A stretch of 41,186 nucleotides of DNA from Saccoglossus kowalevskii (GCF_000003605.2 NW_003156236.1:211899-253084), one strand, 5' to 3'. Numbered from the stretch's first letter, positions 11,444-24,578 are shown. The notes: generated from the sequence alone by a model not told the origin. A program made the numbers and translations.

Positions 11444-12608
11444 CCCCAACCGAGACTTAACGTCTCCACGGAATGAACACTACACAAACTACATCAATAA
11501 GATAAACAAATAAGAAATTAGAAATACAATACAACTTGATATGAGAAATATCAACAAACATATACGAGACTTGGTGATGTTTCTTTACAAAAAAAACAAA
11601 AACAAAATACCATTTCAATCAATCAAATTAACTGTCGGCCACTCTACCCCAAATGCACCGGAGTTATCAGCGTTGCCATCCCACTTCAAATACGTCATCA
11701 TGCATTCTTGTCACGTTTGATATGTTTGCAGTGTACACTGACATCCCCGTCGAAGAGGGCGTCTTTCCCTGTAAGGATTCGCCTGGCAAAAGACACCAAT
11801 ACGACCCAGCAGACTAACCTATTTAGTCGGTGCTGGAGGTTTGTTTATTTTTGTTATACTAGCTAATTATGCGAGCTAATGCAACGCGTGAATTTAATTT
11901 AATTTTGATTATGATTTTAATTATATTTAGCATTATTTCAACTATCGCCACGTTGTGGGCTTTCGCGATTACTTTAACAGACTGCCAGAAAATAAATAAT
12001 AATAAATTCAAATATAATAAATAAAAGAAAGTGCGTGATAAAAATAATTAATTGAAAACAAAATTGTGAAAAAAAGTTCAAATTAGGATTCGATCAGAAA
12101 AAAAGAGAAACATGAGATAAAATGTCGCGTGTCTCGACACGTTATCGTGAGGGGTGGGGCATGTACATGTAGTCCGCAACATGACATTATCATCAGGACA
12201 AGAAATGTTCAGATCGGCAGATGTTCCTAATGCTCGACTATGATTCTACCGCTAAAAGGTAAAATATTGGAATACAAATGGTATAATCCAGTGTCTGAAT
12301 ATTAAATGTATTTTTAGAAATCAAGAAAAAACGACCCTGGATTTGCGAGAAGCATTTTGAAAAGCCTAATTTGAAATCATTCTGATTTTTGTTTTTTCTG
12401 GAACAAATCACATTAAAATATCTTAAATTAGAATAAAAAATGTACAAGCATTGTTTTGATACGCAATTTACCTTAGTGTTTTTCGCAAACAAAAAACATA
12501 CAAATCTTGTGTATGACGTTTATTTAATTAATAATTAATTATTTAAGTCAAATACAGTGTTATTAGGAATAGTAATTACATTATTTTTGTGATATTTATC
12601 TGACATTC
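11444..12608. repeat. Intergenic stretch with a dispersed-repeat copy (about 11890-12062)
   Basis: The segment around AACTATCGCCAC..GCTTTCGCGATTAC, followed by AATAAATAATAATAAATT and ATAAAAGAAA, recurs diverged at about 32920-33115. It is therefore a dispersed repeat family of unknown class, with an A-rich 3' side. The rest of the interval shows no gene. Confidence 0.5.
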
Positions 12609-13869
12609 GAGGGGCGTTCAATAAGTAATGCCCCTGACCCACTTCCAGTTGTCTGATCTAGATGTAATGATTTACATCTCTATGGGTTATGTTGCAAAAA
12701 CAGCTCTGAACTAATTGAGGTTTTACCGGTGTTTGAACTAAATCAGGTGTGAAATGGAGCCAGCTGAGTGTCGCGCAGTGATCCGTTTGTATTTGAAAGG
12801 GAGCACACCAAAGAAGACTTTTGATGAAATCAACGAAACTTATGGTGATGATGCCCTATCATATGAGCTTGTAAAACGCTCGCATCGTGAATTCAAACAT
12901 GGCCCAAAAACTGTGGAAACAGCTTCCAGACCTGGTCGTCTCTCTTCTGCCATTGTTGAGGCATCTGTCCGTCAAGTTGAAGCAGCCATTTTGGAAGATC
13001 GTCGCATTATTGTTCGCCAATTAGCCCAAGATTGGTATAGGGTCCGTGGAACTATAATTAATGACAATTTGCATATGAATAAGGCGTCTGCCAGATGGAT
13101 TCCCAGGTTGCTCACACCTTTCCAGAAGTAAGAACGAGTCGAGTGCTCGAGGATAAATTTGGAGATGTGGCAAGAAGATGAGTCAAAGTTTTTCAAAAGA
13201 CTTATTACACAGAATGAAACATGGTCCATCACTATGATCCAGAGACCAAAGCCCGGTCAATGCAGTGGAAGCACTTGGACTCACTAACTCCAAAGATGGC
13301 AAGGGTGCAGCCATCCGCTGGCATGGTCATGCTCACAGTCTTCTGGCACCAGGACGGAGTGGTGATGTCAGATTTCCTGGCAAAGAGTACCACAATTACA
13401 GGAGCCTATTATGCTTCACTTTTGATGAAATTAAGAGAAGCTATCAAAATCAAAAGGCGGGGCAAGATCAGCAAAGGTATCCTCCTCCTGCAGGACAATG
13501 CTCCGGCCCACAACTCGCATGTCGCCAGATCAGAGGCATGGGCGTGTGGCTATGAAATCCCCCCCCCCCATCTCCCTTACTCTCCTGACCTTGTACCCCA
13601 TGACTTTCATCTCTTCCCATGAACGAAGCTGTTTTTGAAAGGAAAGCGTTTCCCAGATGATACAGCCTTTATTTCTGAAGTTACGACGTGGTTGGAGGAC
13701 CAACCTGGAGTGTTCTACAAAAACGGTGTCTAGAGCTGCATCAAACGATGGGAGAAATGCATAACTCTGGTTGGTTCCTATGTAGAGAAAGACTAATAAC
13801 TGTGCCAAGTTTCATTAATCTCCTGCTATGGGAAATTGGTCAGTGGCATTACTTATTGAACGCCTCTCG
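12609..13869 (+). mobile_element. Mariner-family DNA transposon, complete ends, inactive
   Basis: A 1,261-bp element with 32-bp terminal inverted repeats that match at 30 positions (left starts CGAGGGGCGTTCAATAAGTA; right ends ACTTATTGAACGCCTCTCG). The right end is followed by TA, as expected for mariner target duplication. The left flank reads TT, one change from TA. Size and single transposase reading frame fit the mariner family. Decay of the ORF shows it is no longer autonomous. Confidence 0.92.
12754..13796 (+). pseudogene. Mariner transposase, degenerate
   Basis: The product was a DD34D-type transposase that cuts and pastes the element at TA sites. Seen: an N-terminal helix-turn-helix region from MEPAECRAVIRLYLKG, the linker R-P-G-R, then SARWIPRLLTPFQK. 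Lesions in order: TAA at 13129-13131 in frame; a one-base frameshift about 13218-13222 just after NETW; TGA 13620-13622 after DFHLFP; and TAG near 13730. The catalytic motif normally G-D-E-T-W reads Q-N-E-T-W, so the first catalytic aspartate is lost. The second (LLQDNAPAH) and third (YSPDLVPHD) acidic positions remain. They are separated by 35 residues rather than 34, next to an 11-C run at 13559-13569, which may have expanded by one codon. Confidence 0.9.
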
Positions 13870-14479
13870 TACATATAATTTTAAAAAACATTATAGAGTG
13901 AAAGATGACAGTAAATTAGACAACATGTACCAACAATTTAAATACAAGTGTTTATAAACATGTTCTCATACATTTCTATTGTCACATAGAAATTATACGC
14001 TGCAAAGGCGCTCCGTTAAAAATAAATTCAACATCAATCTCCCACCCAAAAAAATCATGCTGAAACTGCCTTTGCCAGCAAAATTTGCCCCTCAAAAATG
14101 ATAAAAATATCGTTTCAGAGGGTCTGGATGTCAGATCTCGATCCCTCTTGCAAAATTTCATGACGCCGCCTCTGAAAAAATGAAGACACCAAAACGTATA
14201 CGTACTTTCAAACACTGGTGTGAATTCTGGTTACCACGTGTCCAAGTACATAACAGAACTTCGATACATTCATAAATGACTCACAATGTACAAATGAGTG
14301 TTACGTAATATTGTTATATAAACACACAGATGCAATGGACACGTGAGTTATATAAAGATTTATTGTTCATAAAAATAGCATTCTCTGGTAACACCACTTT
14401 TCAAAGGTTTTCCATCTATTTGCTTTGACATTGACCTTGTTTCAGCCCATATGTTTATAAGTAGACCAGACGTAACTCT
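13870..14479. other. No gene recognised
   Basis: AT-rich sequence between the mariner element and a LINE fragment. A 77-codon - strand frame (13982-14215) has no recognisable motif. Confidence 0.3.
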
Positions 14480-14765
14480 GAACTAGTGACATTGTCCTTC
14501 ATGTTAGTACTTTGTTCATTTTGCGAAATGTTGCTTTTGCTATATCTATACGTCTTCTTAATTCTATATCTATAAATTTTCTTCATCAGATTTACCACCT
14601 TCTGTTATCAAATGCCCCAGATATAAAAACTTTGATACTTCTATTTCTGTAGTGTCTATGCCGTTTCTAAGCTGCCTTACTTATGACAATTGTTTTGTCT
14701 TTTTAGCATTCATTTTCATATTATATGCTTTTCCAGCTTGCAGATAACCTGCAGATAGATGGGGT
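14480..14765 (-). mobile_element. LINE fragment, C-terminal reverse-transcriptase region
   Basis: Read on the - strand with several frame changes, the DNA encodes pieces such as AYNMKMNAKKTK, VSKFLYLGHLITEGGKSDEE and ELRRRIDIAKATFRKMNKVL. These correspond to the thumb / post-RT segment of non-LTR retrotransposon ORF2 (pattern K-T-K ... F-K-Y-L-G ... I-x-x-R-I-x-x-A-K). No ORF survives. Its orientation is opposite to the related fragment at 15190-15490. Confidence 0.75.
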
Positions 14766-15189
14766 TGTATTTATTGGTTCCCAACAACTCCAAGATCTCA
14801 CGTATGGCTCCAAGAAGCTTGTAGTGCACACCAGCGGCCATACACAGATTCGACTGTCGGGCTAAACAAAGTGAGGAGCCCACCTGATTATGCTAGTGTG
14901 GTTGGGGACATCACCTGGAACAGTGAATGAGGCAAATGAACCTATTCTATGGCTTTAATGGTGTGTCAGCTAGATAATGTGACTCATCAGGGGCCAGTCA
15001 CCCTGGAAATGACAGAGAACCTACCAAGTACAGGTTCCATTGTTGATGATGAGAATAATTAGTGATGGTATAGAAGACGTATCTGGTATCTCTGCAGAGA
15101 TGTCTTCTCATAACAACAGAGAAGGCATCTGTGATCAAGCACTATAACGATGAAATTAACATAAGAACCATTTGATACTTATGTACTAC
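14766..15189. other. Unassigned DNA between two LINE fragments
   Basis: No clear protein motif. It may be more of the same decayed retrotransposon or unrelated DNA trapped by rearrangement. Confidence 0.25.
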
Positions 15190-15490
15190 AAGTATATACA
15201 CCAACCTAAAGTCACAACGATGAAGACCACGAGGATGAAAACATCAAAAAAGTGATGGGTTACACTACATCTGGGGAGATTACAATAATAATGGTGATTT
15301 GAATGCAAAAGTAGGAGTCAAATATGAATACCCAATAAAAGGAAAATATGGATTTGGGAAAGAAATGAATACGGTGAAATTCTATATACGAAAGCCTATA
15401 TACGATTAGAAGAGAATATACCAGATAAAATCAAGTTAGAAGTTAGACAAGGGTGTGTACTTTCACCGTGTTTGTTTCAATTTATACATA
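15190..15490 (+). mobile_element. LINE fragment, endonuclease joined to RT motif by deletion
   Basis: Reading-frame pieces NDEDHEDENIKKV, NGDLNAKVGVK and GKYGFGKEMN match the endonuclease (EEP) part of LINE ORF2 (the G-D-F-N-A-K-V-G motif). About 100 bases later VRQGCVLSPCLFQF matches RT domain motif G-x-R-Q-G-C-x-L-S-P. In a full element these motifs lie more than a kilobase apart, so most of the ORF has been deleted. The fragment is probably of the same family as that at 14480-14765. Confidence 0.75.
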
Positions 15491-15546
15491 GGGATGATAT
15501 TCAGATAGTGTCCATCATTTCAAAGTATTTATTACACAGTTCAGTA

Positions 15547-18500
15547 TGACAGTATACGCGATTATTAGAAAATTAAACATTATCATAGGGTAAACAACAC
15601 GACGCTCCAGATGAACTCATGGCGGTCATTTTCATTTAAACTCTACTTTGTTTGTGACTAGTACACATGGCTACTATATGCAAATTGTACACTAAATCTC
15701 TTTAATTAGGCTATAAATAGCAAGGGAAATATAACTTAAGCGATTATAACAGTAACAGTCTCGTGTTTATTGTAGTAGTGTGCGTTTGGGGACCTGAATA
15801 TTGGCTGCGCTTTTTTGGCAGATAAAAAGGACTGTTGATTTTAATTTTAATTACAGTTTCAATGTATTTTTATGACGGCAATGTATATTTTTTTATTGTG
15901 ATATTTACCACCAAGGGACGTAAAACACCAAAAAGTATTATTCAAGTGAAATGCAAGTGATAACAAATCAATTAATGTTTTTAATAATGTCAATTTTCAA
16001 GTAACTATCCATTCCTCACATTCTTCCAATTCCTTACATCCTGTTAGTGTACTAATGCTGAAAAGGACAATGTACTAATGCTGTAAACAACCATTTAGTT
16101 AACCTCATTTGTTGAAAAACGACAAAATGTAAAAAAATGTAAAATTAGGATATCTATTTATTGCTATGAGAAAGCAATATATAAAATTATCGGCCACTGT
16201 GCATCCTGTTTCGTGTAACATCAGTTGTTACTCATATTTTTGTATTTTTCATGAACGCTGGTCGTAAATCAAACTTTACGAGCTGCCTGTGATATATTCA
16301 TGTACATTTGTGTACATTCTGTGCTGAAGTATTATATTTATACTGAAGTATTATAATTCCTGTAGTCATACAACGTGTGTAAACGACCTGATAATATACA
16401 CGTCAATTACAACTTATGTCATGTTTATGATACGATTTTAATATACTGATACTGACGTACTTCCTGGTGAAATTTTCTACAAACCGCCGATGGAAACTGA
16501 CCTGATAATAATGCCCACTCCGAGTAGTAGCGAATCATGAAACATTTACTATAAATACCAATTTGTATATAAGTTTATAGCCAGGTCACGATATTTGTAT
16601 AAATAGCTTTCAGTTATTTTAAACAGATAATCCAACATTAGGGCGTTCATTCATGCTACTTAACAATACGTGCAATCGCTCTCTCTTTGACACCCATTGA
16701 TACACCATATTGTTTAGGCTGATTGTGTTGGTAAATAGAAAAAAAACTAACACAACACGAGCCAGCCTAAAGTAAACAAGTAAACCATTTTACTAACTAC
16801 ATATGTTGAATTTGCATTCCTGTGCACCAAAAAGATCATTTTGCTGACAATAAATTATGATGAACTACATGGCTGAGCACTCGTATTCCCTTTCATTACA
16901 CTCGTTCAAATTCTTGAACGCGGTTACATTGAACAAACATCTCGTATATCATGATTTGATATAATATGCAGATCTGACATTTCAATGACATGACAGTAAA
17001 GTGGATTAAGTTCCCCATACTTTACCATTACGTAATATTTACAAAAACAAAAAGTTACACATTGTGATGCAAAATGTAAAACATTTTAACATATTTTACA
17101 GATGTTGCAATATGGTGATTTTTTTTGCATTTATTATGCATAAAAATACACAATCTACTCATACGTAAAATAAAACAAACATTAAAGAAACAAAATAGCA
17201 ACTATGCCAGCTGACAACGTAAGGTGGTGCAGATAGGTCAAAACAATGGTAAGTTATATACATTATTATAATAAACACCCACCCCTAACTGGAAATTGAT
17301 GATGGTGTTTGTGAATGCAATGGCACGTATTTCAACGATTCACCAACGTGATTCACATATTTATGGACTGACGGCGACGCAGCTAGCATGGTCGAATCGA
17401 ATAGGGTTGTACAAAATGGTAGTCCATCAGTACCCCCCACAGGCGCACAGGTAGTTCGCTAATCACAAACATGCACCTCCCCTGCGACTTGGTCCAACAC
17501 AAAGTCAAACACAAAATGAAACGCCTGCCATGTTTAATATCAATATATAGACATCAGTCCCTGCATCTTGATATGCACACCGGGTGTTGTCCCAATCTAC
17601 TACTAATCAGTGAGCTCTATACAGAGTTGCAGTTCAATCAAAATAGCCTGTGCATGCACCTGCTCGTAAGTACCATCCTATCACCGACCTCCACCAATGT
17701 ATATACGCGTGTCAGTTTGATAAGCTCATCTACCGTGCACATCCCGCTTTAAAGCAAACACCTTCCATAGGTTACGTAGGTTCGTACATCTGTTTCCTTA
17801 TAAGTTAGGGAAGAGGGATCTGCTTATAAGATACCATCATACTTAGAACAAGTCATTGTTAATGACATAGCCCCGTTAGAATTAGGAAGAATAAAGTAAT
17901 ACGCACCAAAAGCATAGTTTGTAATTGAGAGTGAATAATTTGTTGGTCTAATATCAACTGAAATTAGACTGTATTGAAGGACCCTTCCAAAATCGAAATA
18001 TGTGGTCAGAAATTAAACAGGATATATTATTCATGCATTTTTTTGTATCCAAACTGAATTCTCTTTGTCCATCCTCGTATGAACAGACAAAGTAGATCAA
18101 AACGCTTGCAAGATTGTGGGCAGTCAACCATCTTTGACCCGATTGTGAAACTAATTGTCATGAACATGTATAATATGAAGAAAAAATGTCAACAATACAT
18201 TTAAAAAAACAAGATGGCTGCCAGTTGGCCATTTTGGATTCAAACATGAAACGAATCACAATGAACATGTAGATCAACAAGTATAATATTTGTATCAAAT
18301 TTGAACAAAAACCAATAATCTTGTTCAAGATACCTCATTTTAAATAAAACAAGGTGGATGCTAGTCGTCCATCTTTGATATTATTATGGAACAAACATGT
18401 ATGATGTATGTGCCAAATATGAATGAAAATGGTTCATAAGCCTTGGCGATGTAGAAGGATTGTCAAAAAGCAATATGACCGCCAGTAAGCCATCTTTAAT

Positions 18501-19328
18501 CTGATTGTGAAATAAATTGTCGTGGACATCTGATCAAAAATGTACAATGTATGAACAAAAACTGACAAGCATGCACAAGATACCGCATTTTCAAAACAAA
18601 ATGGCTGCCGGTCGGCCATTTGTGATCCAATCAAAAATTAATCTGAAATATGACTCCAGACAGACGTAGACCGAATTATAATGAAACATTATATATTCCA
18701 CTATACAAGTTTATGTAAAAGCCACACACATTCAGTCATTTAGTGTTCCAACACGAATAGGTGAGCGGTAAAAGAAAGTGACGAAAGTAGATCTGTCGTA
18801 AATTAGGAATTAGGAAATCAGGTGTTATCAAAGAAGTCTATCTTCTTGTGATGTGTTAAATTTCTCAATTTTTGAAAGCCATATCACAGTTCATGCCATC
18901 ACTGAAAAAACTCCGATTTTTGTGTGAGAATAGTAAGGTGATATTGGTCATATATTGTGGGTGTTGCAGTAAGGGTCAAACCAGTATTATGACGTATATT
19001 CTTATCAGGTAGTTGTCCCATGTAGAGCAGGGTGTGGTCTCTCTTTAAAGACACATTGTACCACTAATTGCCCAAAGGTCCACATTTGATAAAACGTATC
19101 ATATCATAGTATAAGGTGAATGTGCTAATAATACATTTCAAGATGTTTGGTTGTGTAGACGAGGTTAGAAGGTCTACAGGAAAACCTACCAAATTATTAT
19201 ACATTTGGCGCTAAAGGCTTCCCAGATATTATATCTCGCCGGAAGCGAGAGCGAGACAGCCTTGCAAACTATCCATTTCTCCAAATAGTGTCTATTATTT
19301 ATAGTTCAGTTGAAGTATAGTTTAGAAG
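15547..19328. repeat. Tandem segmental copy A of the transporter 5' region
   Basis: Composed of P (15547-16165), Q (16166 to about 17150 and beyond) and R (to 19328) segments. Q-R is repeated with very high identity at 19357-22529 (offset about 3,190). P-Q is also related, more distantly, to 22530-24600, the 5' flank of the SLC22 gene. Copy A has an extra segment 17898-18054 absent from copy B. At 17102 an ATG begins codons for M-L-Q-Y-G-D, preceded by TTTTACAG, matching the start M-L-H-Y-D-D of the SLC22 gene. The frame stops after 13 codons. Confidence 0.85.
18105..18645. repeat. Degenerate ~120-bp tandem repeats, copy A
   Basis: About four to five units, each with a core like AAGATGGCTGCCAGTTGGCC, then TTGTGATCCAATC-like and AATTTGAACAAAAA-like words and an AAGATACCGCATTTT word. 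Short frames across it are unlikely to be genes. Such tandem blocks are common in marine invertebrate genomes (general knowledge, not checked here). Confidence 0.7.
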
Positions 19329-19356
19329 TTTTGAGATAACAATGAAAAACAACCCA

Positions 19357-22300
19357 ATGAGAAAGCAATAAACAAATTATCGGCCACTGTGCATCCTATT
19401 TCGTGTAACAACATCAGTTGTTATTCATATTTTTGTATTTTTCATGAACGCTGGTCGTAAATTAAACATTACGAACTGCCTGTGATATATTCATGTACAT
19501 TTGTGTACATTCTGTACTGAAGTATTATATTTATACTGAAGTATTATATTTCACGTAGTCATAGCAACGTGTGTAAACGACCTGATAATATATACGCGTC
19601 AATTACAACTTACGTCATGTTTATGATACGATTTTAATATACTGATACTGACGTACTTCCTGGTGAAACTTTCTACAAACCGCCGATGGAAACTGACCTG
19701 ATAATAATGCCCACTCCGAGTAGTAGTAGTAGCGAATCATGAAACATTTACTATAAATACCAATTATTGTATAGGGTTATAGCCAGGTCACGATATTTGT
19801 AAACAGCTTTCATTTATTTTAAACAGATAATCCAACAATAGGGCGTTCATTCATGCTACTTAACAATACGTGCAATCGCTCTCTCTTTGACATCCATTGA
19901 TACACCATATTGTTTTGGCTGATCGTTTTTTTTTCTATTTACCAACACAAACACAACACGAGCAAGCCTTTATTAAAAATAAAGTAAAACAAGTGAACCA
20001 TTTTACTAACTACATATGTGAATTTGCATTCCTGTGCACCAAAAAGATCATTTTGCTGACAATAAATTATGATGAACTACATGGCTGAGCACTCGTATTC
20101 CCTTTCATTACACTCGTTCACATTCTTGAACGCGGTTACATTGAACAAACATCTCGTATATCACCATTTGATATAATATGCAGATCTGACATTTCAATGA
20201 TATGACAGTAATGTGAATTAAGTTCCTCATACTTTACCTTTACGTAATATTTACAATAACAAAAAGTTACACATTGTGATGCAAAATGTAAAACATTTTA
20301 ACATATTTTACAGATGTTGCAATATGGTGATTTTTTTTTGCATTTATTATGCATAAAAATACACAATCTACTCATACGTAAAATAAAACAAACATTAAAG
20401 AAACAAAATAGCAACTATGCCAGCTGACAACGTAAGGTGATGCAAATAGGTCAAAACAATGGTAAGTTACATACATAAAAAGTGTTCTAAAACAATATAC
20501 ATTATTATAATAAACACCCACCCCTAACTGGAAATTGATGATGATGATGGTGTTTGTGAGTGCAATGGCACGTCTTTCAACGTTTCACCATCGTGATTCA
20601 CGTATATTTATGGACTGACGGCGACGCAGCTAGCATGGTCGAATCGAATAGGGTTGTACAAAATGGTAGTCCATCAGTTCCCCCCACAGGCGCACACAGA
20701 TACACGGGCATAGGCAGTTCGCTAATCACAAACATGCAACTCCCCCGAGACTTGGTCCAACACAAAGTCAAACACAAAATGTTGCATGAAACGCCTGCCA
20801 TGTTTAATATCAATGTATAGACATCAGTCCGTGTACCATGATATGCACACCGGGTGTTGTCCCAATCTACTAATCAGTGAGCTCTATACAGAGTTGCAGT
20901 TCAATCAAAATAGCCTGTGCATGCACCTGCTCGTAAGTACCATCCTATCACCGACCTCCACCAATGTATATACGCGTGTCAGTTTGATAAGCTCATCTAC
21001 CGTGCACATCCCGCTTTAAAGCAAACACCTTCCATAGGTTACGTAGGTTCGTACGTCTGTTTCCTTATAAGTTAGGGAAGAGGGATCGGCTTATAAGATA
21101 CCATCATACTTAGAACAAGTCATTGTTAATGACATAGCCCCGTTAGAATTAGGAAGAATAAAGTTGAATTCTCTTTGTCCAGACTCGTATGAACAGACAA
21201 AGTAGGTCAAAACGTTTGCAAGATTGTGGGCAGTCAACCATCTTTGACCCGATTGTGAAACTAATTGTCATGAACATGTATAATATGAAGAAAAAATGTC
21301 AACAATACATTTAAAAAAACAACAAGATGGCTGCCAGTTGGCCATTTTGGATTCAAACATGAAACGAATCACAATGGACATGTAGATGAACAAGTATAAT
21401 GTTTGTATCAAATTTGAACAAAAACCAATAATCTTGTTCAAGATACCACATTTTAAATAAAACAAGATGGATGATAGTCGTCCATCTTTGATCTTATTAT
21501 GGAACAAACTGACATAAACATGTATGATGTATGTGCCAAATATGAATGAAAATGGTTCATAAGCCTTGGCGATATAGTAGGATTGTCAAAAAGCAATATG
21601 ACCGCCAGGAGCCATCTTTAATCTGATTGTGAAATAAATTGTCATGGACATGTAATAACAAATGTACAATGTATGTACCAAATTTGAACACAAACTGACA
21701 AAGCATGCACACGAGACCGCATTTTGAAAACAACAAAATGGCTGCCAGTCGGCCATTTGTGATCCAATCAAAAATGAATCTGAAATATGACTCCAGACGG
21801 ACGTAGACCGAATTATAATGAAACATTATGCAGCTATTTTGAATGAGTTTAACCGATACCATAGTTCAAACTACTGTGAATATGCATATATTCCACTATA
21901 CAAGTTTATGTAAAAGCCACACATATTCAGTCAATTAGTGTTCCAACACGAATAGTCTTCCGGTGAGCGGTAAAAGAAAGTGACGAAAGTAGATCTGTCG
22001 TAAATTAGGAAATCAGGTGTTATCAAAGAAGTCTACCTTCTTGTGATGTGTTAAATTTCTCAATTATTGAAAGCCATATCACAATTCATGCCATCAATGA
22101 AAAACCTGAGAATAGTAAGAATTGTGAGAATAGTAAGGTGATATTGGTCATATATTGTGGGTGTTGCAGTAAGGGTCAAACCAGTATTATGACGTATATT
22201 CTTATCAGGTAGTTGTCCCATGTAGAGCAGGGTGTGGTCTCTCTTTAAAGACACATTGTACCACTAATTGCCCAAAGGATCACATCGGATCAAACGTATC

Positions 22301-22529
22301 TTAGAAAGCACTTAGTATAAGATAAATGTGCTAATAATACATTTCAAGATGTTTGGTCGTGTAGACGTCGTTAGAAGGTCTACAGGAAAACGTACCAATA
22401 TACATTTGGCGCTAAAGGCTTCCCAGATATTACATCTCGCTGGGAGCGAGAGCGAGACAGCCTAGCAAACTATCCATTTCTCCAAATAGAGTCTATTATT
22501 TATATTTCAGTTGAAGTATAGTTCAGAAG
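19357..22529. repeat. Tandem segmental copy B of the transporter 5' region
   Basis: Starts ATGAGAAAGCAATA, matching copy A at 16166, and ends GTTCAGAAG, matching 19320-19328. The P segment is missing. A 28-base filler (19329-19356) joins A to B. The relic start codon is at 20314, with the same TTTTACAG before it. One extra T in the following T-run (nine instead of eight) shifts frame relative to copy A. Confidence 0.88.
21225..21770. repeat. Degenerate ~120-bp tandem repeats, copy B
   Basis: The copy B counterpart of the block at 18105-18645, with the same unit order. Small insertions and deletions distinguish the two, for example an added AAC at about 21321. Confidence 0.7.
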
Positions 22530-24578
22530 GACAATATACGCGATTAATAGAGTGTTGAACAATATCATAGGGACAAGAACAAGACGCTCCAAACGAACTC
22601 ATGGCCGCCATTTTCATTTAAACTCTATTTCGTTTGTGTCTAGTACTTACATGGCTACTATATGCAAATTGAACACTGAATATTAATGAGTATCAATCTC
22701 TTTATATATAGCTATGAATATATGTATAAGCCGAACGACTGTAACGTGGCAACCCCGCATATATACCTGAATATTGGCTGAATATTCGCTGCACTTATTT
22801 GACTGGTATAAGGTAATGTGGATGTTAATTTTAATTACATATTCAATGTATCAAAAACAGCTGTATGTGAATATTTAAGTGACTATCGTTTCCTCACAAT
22901 CTTCTAATTTCTCACACACGGTCAATTAACGAATACTGAATACTGTAAACCACTATTGGGTCAATCTCCATTGCTGAAAACGACGAAATATATAAAAAAA
23001 ATGTTATAAAACAAATTTCATTTGTTTACATTCTGTACTGTCCAAGAAACGTATGTAAACGACCTAATAATATAAGTGTCGATTTTAACATATACCATGT
23101 TTGCGATTTTAATATACTAATATTGACGTATTTTCTGGTGAAATTTTCTTCGAACCAACTGCCGATGCAAACGGAGCCGATAGTACGCACATTTGGTTCA
23201 CACGCCGTTACAGTTTTGTTTAAAATTAACAACTCGCATGCTTAGGTTATTAACATTATAACTATGAATTACATGAATTTAATAAATATATTGTTTACTA
23301 ATCGTATTCAGTGGTAGCGTCTTTGCAATGCTTTAACCGTTAGACCCTGGTATTGACATGTTCGTGCCGACGACTGTAGCGATTGACTGATCGCATGTTT
23401 ACGCTGCCACGCTATAGTGATTTATTTGTAGGACTTTGTAAGGATGAGTGGAGAGAAGTGGACAGCGAGGAGTTACTTCAGCTGACCGTATGTGTGAATA
23501 AATCTGGACTATAATGAACTAATGTGTATTCTTTTGGGTCGTTTCTGGTATCTCAACGTATTTGTGTTATCACCCAAGAAAGACGTCAGTTCGACGAACA
23601 CGAAGCTAGTACCACACATATTATACAATTACTATAAATAGCAATTATAGTTTTCATCCATGTTAAACAGCCCTTACAAAAATAAATATAACAAGTGAAC
23701 CGAGTAAAACATTTTACTGCCTACATTTTTGAATTTGCATTCTCGTGCACCGAAAATATAATTTTGCTGACAATAATCGTTAAAATACGTATCAAGTGTA
23801 ACGCTAGGATATATGACACATAGACAAAGGTATAGAGTTATTTCCTAATTCTAAAACCTGCATATAGCAAACACTGTTAAAAATAAATAATATCAGTTGG
23901 CCCTAAAATGATGATATGGGATACAAAATACATTTTTATGAATAACTGAATACACTCAAGCAACCCAAACTGCACATAATTATTGTCAAAATATACAAAA
24001 TCAATACAATGTCATATCAGATAGATAGATTTCTAGCCTCAAAATAGTAATAAAACAGTAGTGTAAGAATCTCAGTGAATTGCAAACTTAAGTGCAGATA
24101 AGTATAACTTTTAAACGTAAACGATGCATAAAATGAAATAAGTAAAATACCACTTAACAATTTGCAAAATGTCACGAAAATATCACACACAGAATCACTA
24201 TGACAGGTTGTCACTTCATGAGCAATCGACTCAATTTTTCGTAAGCAATAAAGCATAAGATCATAAATTCAGTCCGCTGCTCAATACGCGAAATACAAAA
24301 ATGTGTAACTTCAGATAAACTACATGACTGAGCACTCGTATTACCATCCATTACACACGTTTTAAATTCTTGAACGCGGTTACATAGAACAAACATCTCT
24401 TATATCATCAGTTGATATAATTTGCAGATCTGACATTTCAATGTTATGAAAATTATGTGAATTTGGTCCCTCATAATTTACCGTTACGTCATCGACATAT
24501 TTGCCAATGTGACACAAACACAAAGTAACACATTTTGCTGGTGTTGAAAAATGTAAAACATTTTAAGATATTTTACAG
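22530..24578 (+). promoter_or_regulatory. Copy C: diverged homologue of A/B and 5' flank of the SLC22 gene
   Basis: Segments P (22530-22990) and Q (about 23020-24578) match copies A and B at lower identity. Shared blocks include TATACGCGATTA, ATGTAAACGACCT, CTTGAACGCGGTTACAT and GCAGATCTGACATTTCAATG. Insertions (for example about 23770-24300) are specific to C. The Q segment ends in a conserved AAACATTTTA..TATTTTACAG directly before the ATG, which resembles a 3' splice site. The gene may therefore have an upstream untranslated exon. Promoter function is inferred from position and conservation. Confidence 0.5.

Noticed and set aside
17471..21019. Similar ORFs at 17471-17752 and 20786-21019 that share most of a peptide
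   Set aside because: The similarity follows from the segmental duplication of copies A and B. The frames start at different points, have no domain and lack a counterpart in copy C.
21557..21862. 101-codon - strand ORF
   Set aside because: It lies in the degenerate ~120-bp tandem repeats; its counterpart in copy A (18434-18634) is shorter and diverges in frame.
15547..22529. CRISPR-like array or satellite
   Set aside because: The repeats are kilobase-scale duplications and diverged ~120-bp tandems, without short identical repeats and unique spacers, and the DNA is eukaryotic.
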